Below are positions 57,600 through 64,000 of a stretch of 64,000 nt of DNA, piece by piece. The notes beneath the pieces are model-generated. The model saw only the letters and a list, made by a program, of their open reading frames with translations, did no database searches and was not told the origin of the DNA. The stretch covers positions 122,726,731-122,790,730 of the forward strand of contig OX578142.1 in assembly GCA_951213105.1 (NCBI GenBank), written 5' to 3'. The stretch comes from Amaurobius ferox (Eukaryota; Arthropoda; Arachnida; Araneae; Amaurobiidae). Made by a program: the position numbers and the translations under genes. Within the stretch, counting starts at the first letter, position 1; the number at the start of each line of letters is the position of its first letter.

Positions 57600-58035
57600 A
57601 ACCCGAAATTTGGGCAAAATTTATGGGGAGCTATTTCAAGACTACCCACAAAATTATTTCATTAAATTTGGTTCAGATATTTTCATTAAATTTTCATAAA
57701 ATTTCATTAAATTTGGTTCAGATATTTTCATTAAATTTTCATAAAATTTCATTAAATTTGGTTCAGATATTTTCATTAAATTTTCATAAAATTTCATTAA
57801 ATTTGGTTCAGATATTCAAATTTGGTTCTCTCGTGATAATGAGACAAACGAAACTTTCGTTTTTTACTAATATCTCAAGAGCCACTGGATGTAGAAACTC
57901 AAACCATGGACTACATTTTATGTGGATCTATTTCCAGACTACCCACAAAATTTCAATTCAGTTCGGCCGTTCTCCCGTGATGATGGGACAAACAGACAGA
58001 CATACAGACATATTTTCAATTTTATTTATATAGAT
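57600..58035 (+). mobile_element. Repeat element ending in TATATAGATAT
   Basis: Two related halves (about 57575-57660 and 57855-57990) share CTATTTC.AGACTACCCACAA. The right end (GGACAAACAGACAGAC to TTTATATAGATAT) recurs in reverse at 46562-46720. It holds a 45-bp minisatellite. It could be a non-autonomous element. Confidence 0.6.
57656..57819 (+). repeat. 45-bp minisatellite
   Basis: About three and a half nearly identical copies of a unit around ATTTGGTTCAGATATTTTCA, with landmarks at 57670, 57715, 57760 and 57805. The period equals 15 codons, producing NLVQIFSLNFHKISL repeats in an otherwise non-genic frame. Confidence 0.92.
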
Positions 58036-58499
58036 ATTTGACATAAGGTTTGACATAAGTTTTAAAAGTTAAAATTCTATTCATATATTTAAAATAAGTT
58101 TTAGAAGTTAAAATTACAGTGAAGTTTTAAAGTTAAAATTGTATTGTATCGTACATTAAATAAGTTTAGAAATTAGAAAATAATACTGCTGTGCTCGAAT
58201 AAGTTTTTAAAGTTGTATTAATATACTTTAAGAAAAATGTAGAAGTCAAGAAATTGAAAATGTATTAAGTAGTATGCTAAAGAGTTCATTGACTTTTGAT
58301 GTGTTGAGAATTAAGAATTGAAAATTGCAGATAGTTAATAATTAAGGTTTAAAATGCAATTGAAATTTATGTGGAAGTAATATAGTAATTTTTCATAATC
58401 CAATGGGATTAGACATTGTTTCTGCATTTAAATATCGTTTTTTAATGGAGTTATTCCATTCCCAGAATAGGAATTCAACGATTCTATCGTCCTTGGGAA
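58036..58499. other. AT-rich with short degenerate repeats
   Basis: AAGTTTTAAAAGTTAAAATT-like words recur and resemble the sequence at 56310-56420, suggesting that the family E and 57600 elements split one older region. Confidence 0.4.
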
Positions 58500-58800
58500 A
58501 AGTTTCTCTTTTTGAGAAGCCAATGTTACAAGAATGTTTAAAAATAGCTTTGCAGGTGTTCGTGACGTCAAGGGAAGCAACATAACAAAAAAAAAAGCGG
58601 AATAGGGAAGTGACCACGTTGGCCAATGAAAAGGCAATATCCGGACTCCCCTATTTCTTAGCGCGAAGAATCCGACGAGGCTTTCGCCCACTCGATGCAA
58701 AAATCCCTGACAAGCATGTAGTTTCAGAGAGCAGTATCCCTTCGTGGGAGGCTTTGGCCCTCTCTGCAAAAATGGCGGCTTTATTTTAGATCCCTTAATT
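58500..58800. promoter_or_regulatory. GC-richer promoter-like segment
   Basis: Within about 220 bp there are a perfect CRE palindrome TGACGTCA (58563-58570), a CCAAT box (58623-58627), and a YY1-type AAAATGGCGGC (58769-58779), in that order on the plus strand. YY1 motifs of this form commonly sit at the start of TATA-less promoters. The surrounding CpG content is higher than in the rest of the window. No downstream exon could be recognised, and a retroelement LTR is an alternative. Confidence 0.35.
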
Positions 58801-59700
58801 ACAGAGTCTATGCCGCACTATGTAAAATCCAGGGAATCAACAATCAGGGAAATCCAGGGAAATCCAGCGTAAAATCCAGGGAATTTACGCTGAAGTTTAT
58901 GACAACATCATTTGATATGCAATGAAGCTCTGAGAGAGAGACATACGTGAGGACCTGATCCACCTCTCGGCCCGCAGGTTTATTTCCCCACGACTGAGGG
59001 TCGTCTACAGACGACCAGGCTGAGATCCGGGAAAAGGCATGTAAGTATAAACCAAGCAGAGCGCTAAGGATAGCCACAAGAGCAAAGACAGACATTTCAG
59101 CAACGTGACCCTTAACCACACACACCCTACCCCAGAGAACAGCATATATGTGAAAAGGCACCCAGGCAACCCTAGGGAACTTCCCTGAGGTGGGTAAACC
59201 TGAGTGCGAGAGGAAAAGCCCCAGCTCCACATGGGAGCGAGGGTACCAAGACGACGGAGCAAGGTCGGAAGCGTTTTAAGTCCATTGCAGTGGCTGACCT
59301 AAATGGCCGAAAGGATCCAGTTTGTTTCAACAAAGTAGGAATTTGCCTTTTGATAGAGGATTTCGACATTCTACCCTTCGGTAGTTATGCAGAGGCAGCA
59401 TACAACTTAAAGAGGCGCTGTCGTAACCCGGACTTATACCTGTGCTGCCAGGTTAACTTAACCTAAAAGAAAGAAAGAGAGCAAGAAAGGGCTAAGAGGG
59501 CCGGAGAAGAAGGAAGAAGAAAGGCGCGCCGAAGACAAAAGAGCTGGATACGATTAAGCGCACCGCAGCCGAAAAAGGGACGAAGGGAGGAAAAGTTAGA
59601 TGCCAGGGAGGGAGGAAAACTACGGAAAGAATATGATACTAAGAGGGTGGGAACCCTGAGAAATAAAATATCTAACTTGAAAGCAGTGACCGAAACTTGC
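58801..59700. other. GC-richer, unidentified segment
   Basis: It begins with short tandem AAATCCAGGG words (58827-58885), continues as balanced sequence and becomes purine-rich at 59460-59640. A minus-strand frame of 128 codons (58844-59230) has no motif I recognise. It could be a transcribed non-coding region or an old LTR element. Confidence 0.35.
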
Positions 59701-60829
59701 TATGGTAAATGGCCAAGCAAAAACAGCAAGAGCGCTAAAAGGTTAGAAACAACTACTCTTAACTACTCTAAGCAGAAATTTACCTAATGCTAAGCACTTA
59801 CAAAAATTATACGGCATGGAGCCCCGAATGTGATTATCTCAAATTTTGATTGAAATAGGAATTCAACATTGCTGTTCAAATTAAAGACATTCGCTTTAAG
59901 ACGCTGAGGCCGCAGATATGAAAAGCCCCGAATTTGACGATGGAAGGTTTCACTCTAGACGACCCACCGTGGAGGATACGTGGAAATCGAATTTTGGCTT
60001 TAGCCTCCAAAGGGAACTCCAAAATTGCTATGTGTCCCATCGTAACGGACAAGAATTGTCACGCCATTTATGAACAATTGGAGAACACTCAATCGTAATA
60101 AGACTGGTGCCTCTACTGTGATGGAGTCCCAGTGACATAAAAAGCTCCCGTGTCGAAAGTTCAGCAATTAAAATGAAACATATTTGTGACAGACACTTGA
60201 TTTTACACGAACTTACAATTTAGAGTCTGCTTGAATTGCTGGGTGAGTGAACTTTTAATTAGCTTATGAAATGAATAAGTGAATGCAAAACGTTCTAATA
60301 ATGGATTTTTAAGTAAGAATCATCCTTTTCGGGAAATAAGTCGAGAGATAATATTTACATTAATGTGAATAATAATTATAACCTCATATAAATAATTAAA
60401 GAGTAAAAGTGAAATGTGTTGTAAAAAATTTAGTATATTTGTATATAAGTGTTTAAATGTTAATTCTGAAAGATACTTATTTTCATCAGTATAATTTGAA
60501 TTGTGGCTTTATGAATATTGTATTTATGTATGTATATTATTTTTATGAGAATTTTGATTAATAAAAGCTACCGTGCTAATGAATTTAAGAACACAACAAA
60601 TTAATATTTAATGGAAGTTGTATGAAGTACCTTTACAAATAAGTAAGTGGCACTATAATCACTAAAGATATTAAAAGAGTAATTAGTGAGTAAGAAAGAT
60701 GGATGATTTATTGAGATTATGTGGGCATGCTAAACAAAATCATGATAGAATTATAGAGAGACAAAGTAAATGATAAGCTTTAATTTCTAGTAATGATTCT
60801 TGTAATTTATCAATTGAGTTTTATTAGTA
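59701..60829. other. AT-rich, no gene confirmed
   Basis: At 59920-60080 one plus-strand frame reads without stops through TMEGFTLDDPPWRIRGNR, which might be decayed coding sequence. I cannot identify it. Confidence 0.35.
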
Positions 60830-61880
60830 TTAAGTCAACCTTCTGCCTGGTGCAGATTATTTCGTTAGATGTTGGGCCGTAACTTCTGCGAATTATATAA
60901 TATTTAGCCTTCGAGCTATTATTAGATTTAATCAAAAATATTACAAAAATTAGAAATTTACATATTCAATACCTGAGATTAAGAGTTTATCTAAAAGTCA
61001 AGTAGTACATTTTTCAAAGATAAATAATTGTTCTTAAAGAAGGGATTTAAATATGTTGTATTAACAGCTTAATCTTTATTAAAGATGGGCCAAATAAGCA
61101 CTCCTCTCGTTGCAATTTATGCAACAATAATTTATTTTAGGGGACTGATACTTCCCTTATAAAATTTAATGCCACTGTGCATTTTGGGGACGTACAAGTA
61201 ACCCAAACATAGAAGAGACAAAACAAAATTTATGAATTAATGTACATGTTTTGAATATTGTGGAAGTAATAATATAAGTGAATTGAATTAAGAATGACAT
61301 TCACATATAAGTAAGAGGCAGTAAAATCACAGTTATTAACGACATTTAACATTTATTAATTTAAAATTGCTTTATTGTTTATACACTCAAAGTGAAGTGC
61401 TAAAAATTAAGTGTAGTGGAGTAAACAACTACTTAACCTGCCTGGTGCAGATTAATTTCATATGCAGTAGGGTGGTCAACCTTCTCATATTTTAAATGGC
61501 CTCACAAGCTACAATTTTGCTCACCTCCAAAATATGTCTTTAATAGATACTCTCATATGATAATTTAAATAATAAGTGATCATTAAATAACAAGTAACAA
61601 GTTTTATAATGAATATATTTAATTGTTAAAAACCATAATAATGGATCAATAAAATGCGTGAGTCATAACCAATCAAAGAATAAGGATTCTGACAAATAAG
61701 AGAAAGGCGAAATAATTAGTACTCCGCGCATTGCAATTTATTTTGGATGGGGAATTGAGTTCTCCCCTTACAAAAATTACTTTAGCATCTGCGCTATATA
61801 TGTGGTACTAAAAGTAACCAAAATTTGGAAAGAATACATCATGATAACCGATTACTTTAGATTTCTGCGTATTAACTACC
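60830..61880 (+). repeat. Old tandem duplication, period about 600-620 bp
   Basis: TCTGCCTGGTGCAGATTATT near 60841 recurs as CTGCCTGGTGCAGATTAATT near 61438. The block at 61084-61215 (ATAAGCACTCCTCTCGTTGC ... AAGTAACC) recurs at 61704-61825 (ATTAGTACTCCGCGCATTGC ... AAGTAACC). The copies are strongly diverged and non-coding. Confidence 0.65.
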
Positions 61881-63086
61881 ATTGTTTGGAATTGGCAGTT
61901 GATAGAAATTCATAATTACAATTGGAAAGTGTGTCCTAAATGATATAAGATGTTGAATAAGTAATGATTAAAATATATAAAGGAATGATAATGATAAAAT
62001 ATAAAATATGGCTATTTAATGAAATAAATGAAATGTCAAGTTTGTATTGAGCCCAGAGAGGCATTGTTTACATGCATAAGAATTTATATGAGATATTAGT
62101 TTTTGAATTGAAAGTAAGTTGACATGGTGTTATGTAATCATAGATTAAGATTGAATTTTGATGAAGAATTAAATGCCACATAAAATGAATTACTCGCACT
62201 ATATAGTAAAAGATGAAAGTTTTTTTATTGCAATATACAAATATTTTATGTATTAAATAAAGCGATGTGATACCCCCTTTTTAGATCTATCTTTTATGAA
62301 CAGTGTGTACTGTATTGATTATTCTTTTTTAGATGTTAGAGGTAAGTGAATAAAATTACAGGCATTGACACTATACAAGGCCATGTTTCACTGTTTTGAA
62401 ATTTAATTGCTGACTGTCATAAGGTAAAATTGTCCTTATCAAAAATTACCAGTATAGGACTTACCTATGATGCCGTCGCTAAGGGTGGAGCATGTAAGCT
62501 CCCGGTCCTCAAGCTCGGATATAAACACACAAAACATAAAGAAATACTCATGCTTAATTGCTCAATTATTTTTACTATTTTGCTTAATATATATCCACTA
62601 TAATCTGGAGTAATTATATTATGATTAAATCAATTATTTAAAGACACATAATACTAACAATATTACATTAATATATATTTACACACATAAAAAAAACATT
62701 GACTTAAATTTCTTAAATAACAGTTTCCTTTAAACAATCTATGAAGAATAATTCTTATAGTTCAATATTTACGAACTCGTTCATATGATCTACTCATACG
62801 AACTGGTAGTTAATTATCTTAATAATCGTTAAAGGTGTGCCTTCCGTGCTAATAGTGACAATTGAAAATCGGTTACCTCTACTCTTTGTTACGTGCATAT
62901 TCGTGCCATCTCAATGATGTAGGAACATCGTTGCACTTCTCGTACTTGCACACGCTACCATTCTATTGCTCACAATCTACAGACACTTTTCACACAACCA
63001 AAAACATGATGCTGACCCGTTCGAAAGTTTTACGTCGACTAAAAAAACTCAGGTGCGTCTAGGACGCTGTCGAAATTGCATCTGTG
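61881..63086. other. AT-rich, no gene seen
   Basis: A short balanced stretch lies at 62460-62520. No supported feature. Confidence 0.4.
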
Positions 63087-63104
63087 GAAAGTTCTAGAAC
63101 ATTC
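63087..63104. promoter_or_regulatory. Perfect four-unit heat shock element match
   Basis: GAAAGTTCTAGAACATTC is four alternating GAA/TTC units, each separated by two bases: the sequence bound by heat-shock-factor trimers. A TATA-like ATTTAAATAG lies about 120 bp to the right (63214-63223). A gene or retroelement under its control was not found, so function is unproven. Confidence 0.4.
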
Positions 63105-64000
63105 TCTCAAACCTTTTTCTTTTCAGATTGTAGTGTCGTTGTTGATTCGTTGAAGTGACGAAGGGGATGCGCTGCTTATTTATGTTTGTATTGCCATTGG
63201 CTCCTTCTGCAGCATTTAAATAGCTCATTAGCTAGGTTGGCCTCCGTAATTTGAATTACGAAATGTCGTGCATGCCGTACGACATTTATCCCCCTCTGCA
63301 TGAGATTAAATCTAGAATACGGTACAAAGCATATGCACTGAGAAAAATTGTCACAGGAAGTCACTAGTATCGTGTCCCACTGATACATCTATAAGAACTT
63401 GATGCACTGTTGTACTGAAGCACTAGAAACATATTGAGGTACCCTTGTCTGATACACTGCAAAGATATCTGTCACTAAAATGTTTATCACCGTACAGAAA
63501 CACAATATTGTCACATTGGAAGTATCTTACCAGCACGGAAGACACATAATTGTCACCTGGAAGGCACACTATTATCTGTGGGAAGGCACACTATTGATTT
63601 GAACCACATAGTCATTATAATACTGAATAATGTTCTGTATAAAATACATTGTTCTGTGATAATAATCATTGTTCTGTGATATCATTTTCACAGACCTGGT
63701 ACTTCAATAGCTGTATTGTTATAATGTTTCTACTTATAGTCTATTATAGAGTTCGACTGCAGAACATGTTATTTTTCATTTCAATTTATATACACGTTCA
63801 CAACATTACATTAAAATATACGCAAATCATTACCTTGATATCTTATCTTCACATACGTAAATAATTTTTTTTTTTACACAATTTTTTAGCTGTATATATT
63901 TCTTATTTGTAATACACATACATGTTATATAACTGTTTAAGCGTGTATCAATCATGGGTATTTTGCACATCATAATTATATCATATTACGTCTCGGCATT
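63105..64000. other. No gene seen; short 22-bp repeats
   Basis: GAAGACACATAATTGTCACC and GAAGGCACACTATTATCTGT-type units, period about 22 bp, run from about 63498 to 63598. ATTGTTCTGTGATAATAATC is duplicated near 63648-63685. The remainder is AT-rich. Confidence 0.5.

Noticed and set aside
58844..59369. Minus-strand frames of 128, 85 and 65 codons as a host gene.
   Set aside because: They overlap one another in different frames, lack recognisable domains and occur where higher GC lowers stop frequency.

Overview
This 64 kb window is eukaryotic nuclear DNA, strongly AT-rich, with no intact host protein-coding gene that I can recognise. It looks like intergenic or heterochromatic arthropod DNA. 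The basis is several decayed Tc1-like transposons, a pogo/Tigger-like element, a transposase fragment resembling the DUF4817 type of arthropods, CR1/Jockey-like LINE remnants, tRNA-derived SINEs and many microsatellites. A chelicerate is possible, but that is an inference with low confidence. No rRNA gene, CRISPR array or functional tRNA gene was found.

Layout. 0-9 kb: a tRNA-derived SINE with perfect target-site duplications, a CRE/TATA-bearing repeat (family C), a short-TIR repeat with a terminal hairpin (family A), a long-TIR foldback MITE, two family B repeats around a candidate solo LTR, and a truncated SINE. 9-19.7 kb: microsatellites, a Tc1 element on the minus strand, a transposase fragment cut off by a four-copy family A array, and a second Tc1 element. 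20-25.6 kb: a degenerate 130-bp tandem repeat, a complete SINE, another Tc1 remnant, and a foldback element holding a cysteine-rich C-terminal reading frame. 25.6-32.4 kb: mostly featureless AT-rich DNA. 32.4-39.2 kb: further A, B, C and D family copies. 39.2-41.6 kb: a degenerate LINE (ORF1 plus endonuclease, no reverse transcriptase) next to a tRNA-like sequence. 43.3-44.8 kb: a pogo-like element. 48.4-52.6 kb: a decayed satellite of about 175 bp period carrying a Tc1 and two SINE insertions. 52.6-58.4 kb: a broken LTR-retrotransposon gag region with a nested repeat. 58.5-59.7 kb: a GC-richer island with promoter-like motifs. 60-64 kb: AT-rich, with an old 600-bp duplication and a perfect heat-shock-element match.

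The coding remnants are almost all selfish elements and carry frameshifts, stops or changed catalytic residues. The informative parts are the insertion footprints, which show that one retrotransposition machinery mobilised several SINE types, and the repeat families, whose copies lie in tandem, inverted or permuted order. Repeat family names A-E and W are labels used only in this annotation.
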